The notes under the pieces: model-generated
Told to the model about the DNA's origin: nothing
Seen by the model: only the letters and a program-made list of their open reading frames with translations
Databases searched by the model: none
In this document: positions 33,506 through 43,039 of the stretch, one piece after another
Position numbering within the stretch: the first letter of the stretch is position 1
Layout: every line of letters begins with the position of its first letter
Translations under genes and position numbers: made by a program
Source: Uliginosibacterium aquaticum
GTDB lineage: Bacteria; Pseudomonadota; Gammaproteobacteria; Burkholderiales; Rhodocyclaceae
Assembly: GCF_012972705.2 (NCBI RefSeq)
Contig: NZ_JABCSC020000002.1
Span: forward strand, 248,001-312,000
DNA: 64,000 nucleotides
Direction: 5' to 3'

Positions 33506-33978
33506 GACCGCGCTGGGAGCTTGGTGAAAGCCTGCGCGTGACGCGCAATGTGCGCGACGACGGCACCTTTCCCGGCGCCACCCGTGGCGAGCTGCTGGTG
33601 CGCCGCGGCAGCATCGGCACAGTGGTCGACATCGGCAGCTTCCTGATGGATCAGGTGATCTACTCACTGCACTTTCTCGAGCAGAACCGCATCGTCGGTT
33701 GCCGCGAAGAAGAGCTGCTCGGTCTGGACGAAGCCTGGATCGACACCCGTTTCGAATCGCGCGAACGCGTGCTCAGCGCACGCGATCTGGCCATTGGCGG
33801 CGAAGTGCGCGTGCCAGCCGGTGCGCGCGGCGAAATCCTCAAGGTACTCCGCGATCTGCCGGAAGGCCCGGCTTACCACGTGCATTTCGAGTGCTGGGCG
33901 GGCCACCCGCTGATCGTGCGCGAAGCTGCGCTTGCCCCTGTTTCAACCCCGTTGCCGGAAGCCTGCTGCAATGTCTGA
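33502..33978 (+). CDS. nifZ: nitrogen fixation protein NifZ
   Basis: A 158-residue protein with two NifZ (SH3-like) units: residues about 5-75 (RVTRNVRDDGTFPG, GSIGTVVDIGSFL, YSLHFLEQNRIVGCREEEL) and about 85-150 (GGEVRVPAGARGEILKV, YHVHFECWAGHPLIVRE). NifZ helps form the second P-cluster of the MoFe protein. ATG overlaps the nifW stop, and its end overlaps nifM. Confidence 0.93.
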   Translation: MRPRWELGESLRVTRNVRDDGTFPGATRGELLVRRGSIGTVVDIGSFLMDQVIYSLHFLEQNRIVGCREEELLGLDEAWIDTRFESRERVLSARDLAIGGEVRVPAGARGEILKVLRDLPEGPAYHVHFECWAGHPLIVREAALAPVSTPLPEACCNV

Positions 33979-34873
33979 AATCGCCTCCCCCTCCCCCGTA
34001 GTCACCGCCACACCGGCTTCCGCCACGCCCGCCAGCTCTGCCGCCTCGGGTTATCTGGCGCTCAAGCAGGCTCAGGCCCTCTTCAAGACCACGCCCGAGC
34101 GCCTCGACGCCGAGCAACACCACAAGCTTGAGGCCGTCGTCAATCGCCAGCGCGCGATCGAAACGCGCATCCTCGGCAGCCGCCAGGCCACGCACGTCGT
34201 GATCAGTCCGGAAGCTGTCACCCACAGCATTGCCGAGATTGCCGCAAACTTCAGCAATGAGGCCGAGTTCGTGTGCGATCTGGCCCGTTTCGGACTCAGC
34301 GAACAATCGCTACGCGCCGAAGTAGAGCGCGAATTACGCGTCGAAGCCGTACTGGAAATGGTTTCGGCAAAAGTTGCTCCGGTCAGCAACATGGAAGTGG
34401 AACTCTTCTACCACCTGCACCACGCCCGCTTTGAAACCCCGGAGCGCCGTACCCTGCGCCACATCCTGCTGACCCATGACGACAGCGAAGCGGGCCGCGC
34501 AACGAGCCGTCAGCGCATCGAAGTCATCCGCGAACTACTGCTGCGCCATCCGGATCGTTTCGGTGAACAGGCCCTACGTCATTCCGAATGCCCCACGGCG
34601 ATGCAGGGTGGCCTGCTCGGCCAGGTGCCGCGAGGCCAGCTGTTCCCGGCGCTGGATGCGGCCGCCTTCACAATGCGTGCCGGCAGCCTGTCGGAAGCGC
34701 TGGAATCCCCCATGGGCTTTCACCTGCTGCGCTGCGAAAACATCCAGCCGGCCGGCAAGGTGCCCCTGACCCAGGTACGCGATCGCATCCGCGAGCAGAT
34801 GCTGATCACCCGCAAGCAGAACAAGCAGCGGGCCTGGGTGTGCCAGATCATGAGCCACGAAGCCCGCACCTGA
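33971..34873 (+). CDS. nifM: NifM peptidyl-prolyl isomerase (parvulin type)
   Basis: A 300-residue folding factor for the nitrogenase Fe protein. Residues 1-30 are a low-complexity Ala/Pro/Ser stretch without signal peptide, as for cytoplasmic NifM. Residues about 165-280 form a parvulin domain (ERRTLRHILLTHDD, GGLLGQVPRGQLFPALDAA, SPMGFHLLRC). ATG 33971 overlaps the nifZ stop. It ends the operon; flhA is convergent. Confidence 0.92.
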   Translation: MSEIASPSPVVTATPASATPASSAASGYLALKQAQALFKTTPERLDAEQHHKLEAVVNRQRAIETRILGSRQATHVVISPEAVTHSIAEIAANFSNEAEFVCDLARFGLSEQSLRAEVERELRVEAVLEMVSAKVAPVSNMEVELFYHLHHARFETPERRTLRHILLTHDDSEAGRATSRQRIEVIRELLLRHPDRFGEQALRHSECPTAMQGGLLGQVPRGQLFPALDAAAFTMRAGSLSEALESPMGFHLLRCENIQPAGKVPLTQVRDRIREQMLITRKQNKQRAWVCQIMSHEART

Positions 34874-34882
34874 TCAGGCAAG

Positions 34883-34904
34883 GCCGCCTCCTGCGCGGGG
34901 CGGC
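34883..34904. terminator. possible bidirectional terminator, nifM / flhA
   Basis: GCCGCC (34883-34888) and GGCGGC (34899-34904) can pair across a 10-base loop, right between the convergent nifM and flhA stop codons. There is no T-tract, so function is uncertain. Confidence 0.35.
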
Positions 34905-34911
34905 GGAGTGC

Positions 34912-37008
34912 TTAGCTACCCACCATGCTCGCCACGCGGATGCTGCGGCTCTCCGGCACCTCGGAGTGGGCAATGACCTTGAGCGAAGGCACGGCACGCC
35001 GCAGGAAACGCGCCAGCAGCCAGCGCAGGCTGTTGGGCACCAGCAGCACCGCCGGCAGGCCGACTTCTTCCTGACGTTGCGCCGCCGCCGCGGTTTCGCG
35101 CATGAGGGTATCGGCCAGGCCGGGTTCGATTGCGCCACCTTCGCCGCCTGAGGCCAGGGCCTGATGCAGCAGACGCTCCAGCCCCGGTTCCAGCGCGATG
35201 ACCGACACTTCGTTGCTGCCCGGGAAGAGCTGCTGCACGATGGCCCGGCCCAGCGAAATACGCACCCGGGAGGCGAGCTCCACCGGATCCTGACTGCGCG
35301 GAGCATGCTCGGCCAGCGATTCGACGATGGTACGCATGTCGCGGATATTGATGCCTTCTTCCAGCAGGTATTGCAGCACGCGCTGCAGCACATGCAGCGG
35401 CAATACCTTGGGCACCAGATCCTCGACCAGCTTGGGCGACTCGCGCTGAATGTGATCCAGCAAGGCCTGGGTTTCCTGGCGCCCGAGCAGGTCCGCCGCA
35501 TGACTCATGAGCAGGTGATTGAGATGGGTAGCCACCACGGTGCTGGCGTCCACCACGGTGTAGCCTAGGGCATGCGCCTGCTCGCGGCGGGCATTGTCCA
35601 CCCATACCGCAGGCAGGCCAAAGGCCGGATCGGTCGTGGCGGTGCCGGGCAAGGTGCCGCCAACACGCCCCGGATTGATGGCGAGAAACTGCCCGGGATA
35701 GGCCTCCCCCTTGCCGATCTCCACCCCCTTGAGGGTGATCCGGTAAGCGTTCGGCTTGAGTTCCAGGTTGTCGCGGATATGCACCGGCGAAGAGAGAAAA
35801 CCGATGTCCTGCGCAAACTTCTTACGCAGGCCACGAATGCGCTTGAGCAGCTCGCCATCCTGACTCTTGTCCACCATCGGGATCAGGCGATAGCCCACCT
35901 CGAGGCCCAGCACATCCACCGGCGTCACATCGTTCCAGGTCGCATCCAGCGATTCTGGCGCTTGCCCCGGCGTCTGCGCCGGCAGGGGCTGCGCTTCGGC
36001 CTCTGCCTCGGCCGCCTGCTTCTTGCCGGTATTCCAGGCCACTGCCGCGAGGCCCGCCGCCAGGGTCAGGAAGATGAAGTTCGGCATGCCCGGGATCATG
36101 CCCAGCACGCCGAGGATCGCTGCGGCCAGGATGCTCACATTCACATTGCCGAAGAGCTGGTTGATGAGCAGCCCGCCCACATCGCCTTCGTCGCCCACGC
36201 GGGAAACCACCATGCCAGCGGCCACCGAGATGATCAGGGACGGCAGCTGGGCCACCAGGCCGTCACCGATGGCCAGCATCACATACTGGTTGGTCGCGCG
36301 ATCAAGCTCCATATGGTGCTGCAGCACGCCGACGATCAGCCCGCCAATCACGTTGATGAACAGAATCAGGATGCCGGCCACCGCGTCGCCGCGCACAAAC
36401 TTCGAAGCACCATCCATGGCGCCATAGAAATCCGCTTCCTGGGCCACCTCGATACGCCGCCTCTTGGCTTCCTTGTCGTCAATCAGGCCAGCATTCAGGT
36501 CGGCATCGATGGCCATCTGCTTGCCGGGCATCGCATCCAGGGTAAAGCGTGCCCCCACTTCGGCGATCCGCCCGGCGCCCTTGGTGATTACCACGAAGTT
36601 GATCACGGTGAGGATCACGAATACCACCACGCCCACCGCCGTGTTGCCGCCTACCAGAAAGTGACCAAAGGCCTCGATCACCTTGCCTGCCGCGTCCGGG
36701 CCGGTATGGCCGTGCAGCAGCACCACCCGGGTGGAAGCCACGTTCAGCGACAGGCGCAGCAAGGTGGTGATCAGCAGCACGGTGGGGAAGACCGAGAAAT
36801 CCAGCGGCTTCTTGGTGTACATCGCCACCAGCAGCACCATCATCGAGATCGCGATGTTGAAGGTGAAGAACACGTCCAGCGCAAACGCCGGCAGCGGCAA
36901 CACCATCATTGCGAGCATCGCCAGCAGCAGGATCGGCGCCGCCAGCTGGCGGATGTTGCTCGGCGCAAAGAGCGTCTTCAGATTGACCGTGTTTGCGTTA
37001 CTCGCCAT
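34912..37008 (-). CDS. flhA: flagellar export protein FlhA
   Basis: A 698-residue core component of the flagellar type III export gate. Residues about 15-330 hold eight membrane helices (PILLLAMLAMMVLPLPAFAL, FSVFPTVLLITTLLRLSLNV) and the FHIPEP-type region; the rest is the cytoplasmic ring domain that binds chaperone-substrate pairs. Length is standard. flhB lies 14 bases upstream. Other export genes usually found next (flhF, fleN) are not here; the gene ends against nifM. Confidence 0.95.
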   Translation of the reverse strand: MASNANTVNLKTLFAPSNIRQLAAPILLLAMLAMMVLPLPAFALDVFFTFNIAISMMVLLVAMYTKKPLDFSVFPTVLLITTLLRLSLNVASTRVVLLHGHTGPDAAGKVIEAFGHFLVGGNTAVGVVVFVILTVINFVVITKGAGRIAEVGARFTLDAMPGKQMAIDADLNAGLIDDKEAKRRRIEVAQEADFYGAMDGASKFVRGDAVAGILILFINVIGGLIVGVLQHHMELDRATNQYVMLAIGDGLVAQLPSLIISVAAGMVVSRVGDEGDVGGLLINQLFGNVNVSILAAAILGVLGMIPGMPNFIFLTLAAGLAAVAWNTGKKQAAEAEAEAQPLPAQTPGQAPESLDATWNDVTPVDVLGLEVGYRLIPMVDKSQDGELLKRIRGLRKKFAQDIGFLSSPVHIRDNLELKPNAYRITLKGVEIGKGEAYPGQFLAINPGRVGGTLPGTATTDPAFGLPAVWVDNARREQAHALGYTVVDASTVVATHLNHLLMSHAADLLGRQETQALLDHIQRESPKLVEDLVPKVLPLHVLQRVLQYLLEEGINIRDMRTIVESLAEHAPRSQDPVELASRVRISLGRAIVQQLFPGSNEVSVIALEPGLERLLHQALASGGEGGAIEPGLADTLMRETAAAAQRQEEVGLPAVLLVPNSLRWLLARFLRRAVPSLKVIAHSEVPESRSIRVASMVGS

Positions 37009-37022
37009 GACTCAAACCCTCT

Positions 37023-38192
37023 TCAATATCGATTCGCACCAGCAGCCTCGGGCGCGGTGGTTGCCCCCGGATCCAGCTCTGGCGGAACATCAAGATCGTG
37101 CGGTCGCTCAGGCGGCAAGCCGCCCTGAGCGAGAAAATGATTGAGCTGATACACATAGGCCATCACCTCGGCCACGGCGGTGTACAGCGCGGCCGGCACC
37201 TGATCGCCGACCTCGGAATGACGAAACAGGGCACGCGCCAAGGGCGGTGCTTCGAGCAGCGGCACCTTGTGCTCCTGGGCCAGTTCGCGGATCGCCTGCG
37301 CCACCAGATCCGCCCCCTTGGCCACCACGGTGGGGGCGCCCATCGCCCCGGCTTCGTATTTCAGCGCCACGGCATAGTGGGTCGGGTTGGTCACCACCAC
37401 GTCGGCCTTGGGCACCGCTGCCATCATGCGGCGACGCGCCATGTCGCGCTGGCGGGCGCGGATCCGCGCCTTGAGCTGCGGATCGCCTTCCATTTCCTTG
37501 TATTCCTGCTTGAGCTCTTCCTTGGTCATCTTGAGCCCGTCGTAGTAACGCCAGAGTTGGAAGGGCACATCCAGCGCCGCCACCAGTGCCAAGCTCGCTA
37601 CGACCCACAACAGGGACATCAGCAGCATGTCGCCGAACATGCTCATGCCGGACTCCAGCGGCATGCTCATCAAAGCCACGATCTCGCCCCGCTGCGACCA
37701 CAGCACCCAGCCGCCGATGCTGCCGATCAGACCGGACTTGAGCAGCCCTTTCACCAGCTCAGCTACGCCGTGCATCGACACCATACGGCTCAGCCCGTTC
37801 ATGGGATCCAGCCGGTTCAGGTCCAGCTGGAAGGCCTTGAAGGAGAAAATCAGCCCCCCCATCATCACCGGCGCGGCCACAGCGGCCACCAGCATCACCA
37901 CAAAAAAGGGCAGCAGTGCCGTAAGCGCATCGATGCTCAGGCGCAAGAGCTGCTCGTACATGTATTCGCTGTTGAAACTCTGCTCACGACCAAAGCTGAG
38001 CCCGCCTCGCATCAATGCCGAGGCATGCGCCACCATCCAGCGGGAAACTACCAGCAAGGTCAGCACAGCCGAAATCATGGTCAGGAAGCTGGCCAGCTCA
38101 CGCGACTGCGGCACCTGCCCATCGGCACGAGCCTGCTCAATGCGCCGGCCTGACGCTGGTTCGGTCTTTTCGAGGTCGCTGCCTTCCGCCAT
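37023..38192 (-). CDS. flhB: flagellar export switch protein FlhB
   Basis: A 389-residue membrane protein controlling substrate switching from hook to filament. Four membrane helices lie in residues about 30-210; the autocleavage site NPTH is present in VTNPTHYAVALKYE. The N-terminus DLEKTEPASGRRIEQARADG is standard. ATG 38192 with AGAGG upstream gives the usual M-A-E start; GTG 38198 is an alternative. The C-terminal tail after about residue 355 is Pro/Ala-rich. Confidence 0.95.
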   Translation of the reverse strand: MAEGSDLEKTEPASGRRIEQARADGQVPQSRELASFLTMISAVLTLLVVSRWMVAHASALMRGGLSFGREQSFNSEYMYEQLLRLSIDALTALLPFFVVMLVAAVAAPVMMGGLIFSFKAFQLDLNRLDPMNGLSRMVSMHGVAELVKGLLKSGLIGSIGGWVLWSQRGEIVALMSMPLESGMSMFGDMLLMSLLWVVASLALVAALDVPFQLWRYYDGLKMTKEELKQEYKEMEGDPQLKARIRARQRDMARRRMMAAVPKADVVVTNPTHYAVALKYEAGAMGAPTVVAKGADLVAQAIRELAQEHKVPLLEAPPLARALFRHSEVGDQVPAALYTAVAEVMAYVYQLNHFLAQGGLPPERPHDLDVPPELDPGATTAPEAAGANRY

Positions 38193-38223
38193 GTCCACTG
38201 CCTCTGCGCAATAGAGGCATTAT

Positions 38224-38247
38224 TTGCCGCAACGGCAAGCCTTGCCG
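38224..38247. repeat. overlapping TTGCCG/CGGCAA inverted repeats before flhB
   Basis: TTGCCG-CAA-CGGCAA (38224-38238) and CGGCAAG-C-CTTGCCG (38233-38247) share the central arm, so two alternative hairpins can form. They lie 32-55 bases upstream of flhB. A nested dyad like this could be an operator or switchable leader; no T-tract follows. Confidence 0.45.
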
Positions 38248-38349
38248 GGCCGAACAGGGGCGAGAAAGCGGGCTTATTCAGGCATTGCTGACCCATGCGC
38301 CGCCACGTCCAAGGGCTGCAAGGAAGCTCAAGGCTCTTTCCGGTGCTTC

Positions 38350-39378
38350 TTACGCGGGAAGAAAAGTCGCCTGCAGATCCAGGCTGGCTCGATGCCCCAC
38401 GGCCTCGGCGTGCTCTGCCAGCCAGCGCCGGGCATGGCTGCGGCCGGCATCACGCAGGCGGTGCAGGAAGGCTTGATTGGCAACGCTCTTGCTCGCTGCG
38501 GTGAGCCCGCCGAGCACCGCTTCGGCTTCGATCAGATGGAAACGCGTGCTGCGCAGACGTGCTTCCAACGAGCCGGAAAGCCAGCCACTCTCGCTCGCCA
38601 TCTCGCGCATGGCCGCCAGCAAACGCATTTCACGCATGAAGGCATTGGTGAAAGCCAGTTGCGCAGCGCGCTCCTGAATCTCATCGGCACCACGCGGGGT
38701 GCGCTCGTGATGGAGCGGCGCTAGCATCACGATCAGAATGTCGCGTGAATCGCAGAAACGGAACAGAGGAAAAACCGCCGGGTTCGCTGCATAGGCTCCG
38801 TCCCAGTAGGGCTCGCCCTCGATGATGATGGCGTGATGCAGGGTCGGCAGGCAGGCCGAGGCCAGCAGCGCGTCGGCACTGAGATCGGCATTCCGGAAGA
38901 GTTTCAGATGCCCGCTGTTGGCGTGAGTGGCCGCGATGAAGAGCTTGAACGGCGAGGCATGACGCAGACGCTCGAAATCGAATTGAGCTTCAACCAGATC
39001 CCGCAAGGGATTCAGATCCAGCGGATTGAGCTGGTAGGGCGAGAACCAGCGCGTAAGCTGCAGCATCCAGTTCATGCCGGGCATGGGGGTGGTCGGGTCG
39101 ATGATCGGCGGCACCACCTCACGGGGCCCGCTCAAGGCCACTCCCTCCCAGAAATTGCTCAGCGCCTCACGCGCGCCCTCCGCACCACCGAGCAGCCAGC
39201 CATGCGCCAAAGCCACCGCATTCATGGCTCCGGCGCTGGTGCCGCTGATGCCCTCGAAGCCGAAGCGGCCGTCTTCCAGCAAGGCATCCAGCACACCCCA
39301 GGTAAAGGCCCCGTGCGCACCACCGCCTTGCAAGGCAAGATTGAGGGAGAACGAGCTCGGGCTGACCTTGGCAAACAT
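38350..39378 (-). CDS. patatin-like phospholipase
   Basis: A 342-residue serine lipase-like protein. The oxyanion loop is LQGGGAHGAFTWG, the nucleophile elbow is GTSAGAMN (Ser in GxSxG), and the catalytic aspartate is in WDGAYAANP, so the Ser-Asp dyad is complete. There is no signal peptide, so it is cytoplasmic or exported otherwise. ATG 39378 starts just before the conserved region; the in-frame start at 39435 adds an unlikely tail. Substrate is probably a phospholipid acyl chain. It is not obviously tied to flhBA, 157 bases downstream. Confidence 0.9.
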   Translation of the reverse strand: MFAKVSPSSFSLNLALQGGGAHGAFTWGVLDALLEDGRFGFEGISGTSAGAMNAVALAHGWLLGGAEGAREALSNFWEGVALSGPREVVPPIIDPTTPMPGMNWMLQLTRWFSPYQLNPLDLNPLRDLVEAQFDFERLRHASPFKLFIAATHANSGHLKLFRNADLSADALLASACLPTLHHAIIIEGEPYWDGAYAANPAVFPLFRFCDSRDILIVMLAPLHHERTPRGADEIQERAAQLAFTNAFMREMRLLAAMREMASESGWLSGSLEARLRSTRFHLIEAEAVLGGLTAASKSVANQAFLHRLRDAGRSHARRWLAEHAEAVGHRASLDLQATFLPA

Positions 39379-39440
39379 GTGCGCAATCCGGGTGTGCAAC
39401 AGCCTGCAGTGTGCCGCAGGCATGTTGCAATGCACACTGT

Positions 39441-40637
39441 TCAGGCCGCTTTTTTCCGCAGGTCAGGCAGGAAGACTGTCAGCAGTCCCAGCAAGGGCAG
39501 AAAGGCGCAGACCTGATAGACGAACTCGATGCCGCGCAGATCCGCCAGCATGCCCAGCAACGCAGCACCGATCGCTCCCATGCCAAAGGAAAAACCAAAG
39601 AACAGGCCCGCCACCAGCCCCACCCGGCCCGGCAACAACTCCTGCGCATAAACGATGATCGCCGAGAAAGCCGAAGCCAGGATCAGGCCGATGATGAAGC
39701 TCAGAACCGTGGTGGCAGTGAGCCCCACATGCGGCAGGATCAGGGTGAACGGCGCCACGCCGAGGATCGAGAACCAGATCACCCGCTTGCGACCGATGCG
39801 ATCGCCCAGTGGCCCACCGATCACGGTCCCCGCAGCCACCGCAAACAGGAAAACAAAGAGGTGCAACTGGGCCGATTGCGCGCCGAGCCCGAACTTCTCC
39901 ATCAGATAGAAAGTGAAGTAGCTCGACAGACTGGCGAGATAAAAATACTTCGAAAAAATCAGGCTCAGCAGCACGGCAACGGAGCCCACCACCCTGCCAC
40001 GCGACAGGCCGGTTTCGGCCGCCCCCTGGCGAATCCTGGCTTTAAGCGCCCCTTGCGCCTGCTGATGCGCATACCACTGCCCCACCTTCCACAACAACGT
40101 GATCGCCAGCAAGGCAGCCAGCGCAAACCAGGCCACACTGCCCTGCCCGTTCGGAATCACGATCAGCGCCGCCAGCAAGGGGCCCAACGCCGTGCCGGCA
40201 TTGCCGCCGACCTGGAACACGGACTGCGCCATTCCCAAACGGCCGCCCGAGGCCATGCGCGCCACCCGCGAAGACTCAGGATGGAAGATCGAGGAACCGG
40301 TGCCGACCATCGCGGCTGCGATCAGCAAGGCCGGATAAGTCGTGGCCGTGGCCAGCAAGAGCAGCCCCACCAGCGTGCTGCACATGCCGAACATCAGCGA
40401 GTAAGGCTTGGGATGGCGATCGGTATACAGCCCGACCAGTGGCTGCAACAAGGAAGCCGTAGCCTGGAAAGTGAAGGTGATCAGGCCGATCTGCCCGAAA
40501 CTCAGATTGAAACCGCCCTTGAGCAAGGGATACAACGCCAGGATCAGCGACTGCATCATGTCATTGAGGAAATGCGAGGCGCTGATCGCGCCCAGCACAC
40601 GGAACGAGGTTGTCTGCCCTGCTGACTGCGCGCTCAA
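39441..40637 (-). CDS. fsr: MFS efflux transporter, fosmidomycin-resistance type
   Basis: A 398-residue, 12-helix major facilitator. The sequence HFLNDMMQSLILALYPLLK and GTGSSIFHPESSRVARMASG are the Fsr hallmark. Relatives export fosmidomycin and other compounds; natural substrates are uncertain. The start is TTG 40637 with GGAG seven bases upstream. An AraC regulator is divergently encoded 102 bases away and probably controls it. Confidence 0.92.
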   Translation of the reverse strand: MSAQSAGQTTSFRVLGAISASHFLNDMMQSLILALYPLLKGGFNLSFGQIGLITFTFQATASLLQPLVGLYTDRHPKPYSLMFGMCSTLVGLLLLATATTYPALLIAAAMVGTGSSIFHPESSRVARMASGGRLGMAQSVFQVGGNAGTALGPLLAALIVIPNGQGSVAWFALAALLAITLLWKVGQWYAHQQAQGALKARIRQGAAETGLSRGRVVGSVAVLLSLIFSKYFYLASLSSYFTFYLMEKFGLGAQSAQLHLFVFLFAVAAGTVIGGPLGDRIGRKRVIWFSILGVAPFTLILPHVGLTATTVLSFIIGLILASAFSAIIVYAQELLPGRVGLVAGLFFGFSFGMGAIGAALLGMLADLRGIEFVYQVCAFLPLLGLLTVFLPDLRKKAA

Positions 40638-40739
40638 ATCACGTCTCCCTGTGGAATGGATGCCACCTGCCTCTACGCAGGGCTTGCGAAAGAATATAGG
40701 TGAGGGTGAAAATTCCGTCTAACCACAAAAAGCCAGAAT

Positions 40740-41534
40740 ATGTCGCAAAACAGCCACAACATCATTTTGCGCCTGCCCAGCTACCAGACACTCCCACGGC
40801 CTGTCGTTGCCCGCATAGGCGATCGCCTTCCCGGCTCGCTGACCCCGTGGCACAGCCATCGCTGGTGGCAGCTGACCTGGGCCATGAGTGGCGTACTGGC
40901 CATCGAAACTCAAGATGGCAGTTTCATGGCCCCACCGGAACGGATGATCTGGATTCCGCCAGACATCGAGCATCAAGCCACCAACGCTCCGCTCACCGAA
41001 ATGCGCAATCTGTATGTGGATCACAGCCTGATGGAATGGGCCGGGCCACACTGCCGGGTCGTACGCATCACGCCCCTGGTGCGGGAGCTGATGCTGGCCG
41101 TGACGACGCTGCCGGAAGATTACGAACCGTCCGGCGAAGCCGAACGACTGATCCAGGTCCTCATCGATCAGCTCAAGCGCCTGCCCGAGGTGGCCTTCAA
41201 CCTTCCGATGCCAACCGATTCGCGCCTGCGCCGGATCTGCAGCGAACTGCAGAACCGGCCCGACGACACCCGGACCATGGCAGCCTGGGGGGAACTGGTA
41301 GGCCTCTCCGAGCGCAGTCTGGCCCGGCTTTTCGTGCAGCAGAGCGGTATGAGTTTCGGCGACTGGCGCCAGCGCCTGCGTCTGCTCTTGGCCCTGAACG
41401 GACTGGAGCGCGGCGAACGCGTCACACGCGTGGCGCTGGATGCCGGCTACGCCTCACCTTCGGCCTTCATCGCAGCCTTCCGGCGAAACTTCGGACTGAC
41501 GCCAACCGAGATGTTCAAGCCACAAGGGACTTAA
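40740..41534 (+). CDS. AraC-family regulator with cupin sensor domain
   Basis: A 264-residue regulator. Residues about 20-120 form the cupin-like ligand domain (LTPWHSHRWWQLTWAMSGVL, IPPDIEHQA); residues about 160-260 hold two helix-turn-helix units (SERSLARLFVQQSGMSFGDW, then ALDAGYASPSAFIAAFRRNF). Divergent from the Fsr pump gene with a 102-base shared promoter region, so it is likely the pump regulator. Confidence 0.9.
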   Translation: MSQNSHNIILRLPSYQTLPRPVVARIGDRLPGSLTPWHSHRWWQLTWAMSGVLAIETQDGSFMAPPERMIWIPPDIEHQATNAPLTEMRNLYVDHSLMEWAGPHCRVVRITPLVRELMLAVTTLPEDYEPSGEAERLIQVLIDQLKRLPEVAFNLPMPTDSRLRRICSELQNRPDDTRTMAAWGELVGLSERSLARLFVQQSGMSFGDWRQRLRLLLALNGLERGERVTRVALDAGYASPSAFIAAFRRNFGLTPTEMFKPQGT

Positions 41535-41557
41535 AACCCCTTGCACTGCTGCCGAAT

Positions 41558-42070
41558 TCAGGCCGGGAACAAGACCTCGGTAAAACCGAAGCGGGTGAAG
41601 TCCTGTACCCGCATCGGATACAGTGTGCCATCCAGATGGTCGCACTCATGCTGCACCACGCGGGCATGAAAACCCTCCACCTCGCGAAGAATCGGCGTGC
41701 CGAACTGATCGAAGCCGCTATAGCGCAAGCGCACATGGCGCGGCACCATGCCGCGCAATCCCGGCACCGAGAGGCAACCCTCCCAGCCTTCTTCCAGCTC
41801 ATCCCCAATGAATTCCAGCACCGGATTGACGAGCACCGTGAGCGGCACGGCAGGGGCTTCCGGATAGCGCTCACTGGCCTCGAAACCGAAAATCACCACC
41901 CGCAGATCCACCCCGACCTGCGGTGCGGCGAGGCCCACACCACCGGCTTCGCGCATGGTATCGAACATGTCAGCGATCAACGCGTGCAGCTCCGGCGTGT
42001 CGAAAGCCTCCACCTGTTGCGCATGGCGCAACAGGCGTTCATCACCCATCCGCAGGATCTCGCGAATCAT
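41558..42070 (-). CDS. def: peptide deformylase
   Basis: A 170-residue metalloenzyme removing formyl groups from new proteins. All three motifs are intact: GVGLAAPQ (44-51), EGCLSVPG with metal ligand C99, and QHECDHLDG with H141, E142 and H145. ATG 42070 is chosen since the family starts MIREIL. A second, essential copy next to fmt is likely elsewhere. It follows the MTIP gene by seven bases in the same operon. Confidence 0.95.
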   Translation of the reverse strand: MIREILRMGDERLLRHAQQVEAFDTPELHALIADMFDTMREAGGVGLAAPQVGVDLRVVIFGFEASERYPEAPAVPLTVLVNPVLEFIGDELEEGWEGCLSVPGLRGMVPRHVRLRYSGFDQFGTPILREVEGFHARVVQHECDHLDGTLYPMRVQDFTRFGFTEVLFPA

Positions 42071-42077
42071 CGGCGCC

Positions 42078-42818
42078 TCAGCAATTGGTGCAGAAATGCT
42101 GCAACACGTTATGCACGCGCACCATCGCCGTCTTGGCGGTGGCCTCGATATCGGCCATCTGGATGCCATGGGCACTACTGCCACGCCCAGCAGCCTGGTT
42201 CACCACCACCACGATCGCTGCATAGGGGATTCCCAATTCGCGAGCCAGCACAGCTTCGGGCATGCCGGTCATGCCGATCACGTGCGCGCCATCTCGCTCC
42301 AGACGGGTGACCTCGGCCGCCGTTTCAAGACGCGGCCCTTGGGTAGCCGCATAGGTACCACCATCCACGATCGCCTCACCTGCATTCCGGGCAGCGGCGA
42401 GGATGCGCGCGCGCAAGGAGGCATCGTAGGGATCGGTGAAATCCACATGCACGACCGGGCCATCCACACCGTCAAAATATGTCGCCTTGCGGCCCCAGGT
42501 GTAATCGATGATCTGATCCGGCACCATCAGCACGCCCGGCCCAAGGTGGTCCTGAATACCGCCCACCGACGCCACCGAGATGATCTCCTTGGCACCTGCT
42601 TCCTTCAGAGCCCAGAGGTTGGCACGGTAATTCACGCCATGCGGCGGGATCGTGTGGCCATAGCCATGACGGGCAATGAACACCGTCTGCTGGTCACACA
42701 GATGACCGAAGAGCAAGGCACCGGAAGGCTCGCCATAAGGCGTACGCACCACTTCACGGCGCGTGATGTCGAGATTGGAAAGCTGGCTCAGGCCACTGCC
42801 ACCGATGATTGCGATCAT
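42078..42818 (-). CDS. mtiP: S-methyl-5'-thioinosine phosphorylase
   Basis: A 246-residue purine-nucleoside-phosphorylase-like enzyme of methionine salvage. Conserved GGSGL near the start, phosphate site with [20 protein letters not shown], and [13 protein letters not shown]. The TGMPE segment and short length point to the MTIP subgroup (as in Pseudomonas PA3004) rather than MTA phosphorylase; that assignment is by pattern memory. This again concerns sulfur recovery. Co-transcribed with def. Confidence 0.82.
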   Translation of the reverse strand: MIAIIGGSGLSQLSNLDITRREVVRTPYGEPSGALLFGHLCDQQTVFIARHGYGHTIPPHGVNYRANLWALKEAGAKEIISVASVGGIQDHLGPGVLMVPDQIIDYTWGRKATYFDGVDGPVVHVDFTDPYDASLRARILAAARNAGEAIVDGGTYAATQGPRLETAAEVTRLERDGAHVIGMTGMPEAVLARELGIPYAAIVVVVNQAAGRGSSAHGIQMADIEATAKTAMVRVHNVLQHFCTNC

Positions 42819-42972
42819 GTCCGTACCGGGCTGAAAAATAGTCGATGGATCTTAGCACGCAGGTGCTGCAGGCTCGCCGCAGCTGGCGGCCATGGCGACA
42901 GCGGGCGGCTCACGGGGCTGAAGGCACGGCTGACAAACTGTCACGGTTTGTCCACTTCAGCATGATAGAATA

Positions 42973-42995
42973 GAGGGCTTTGCGATCAAGCCCTC
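42973..42995 (+). repeat. hairpin in the typA leader
   Basis: GAGGGCTT (42973-42980) pairs perfectly with AAGCCCTC (42988-42995) across a 7-base loop. It sits 45 bases before the typA start in the probable 5' leader. It could affect message stability or translation; no T-tract follows. Confidence 0.45.
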
Positions 42996-43039
42996 AGGGT
43001 TGACGCGTCTAACCACTTCCCCCGCAGACCGAAAATATC

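Noticed and set aside
38224-38247. Possible sigma-54 promoter before flhB
   Set aside because: GG and GC elements can be found but none has the required 10-base spacing between them.
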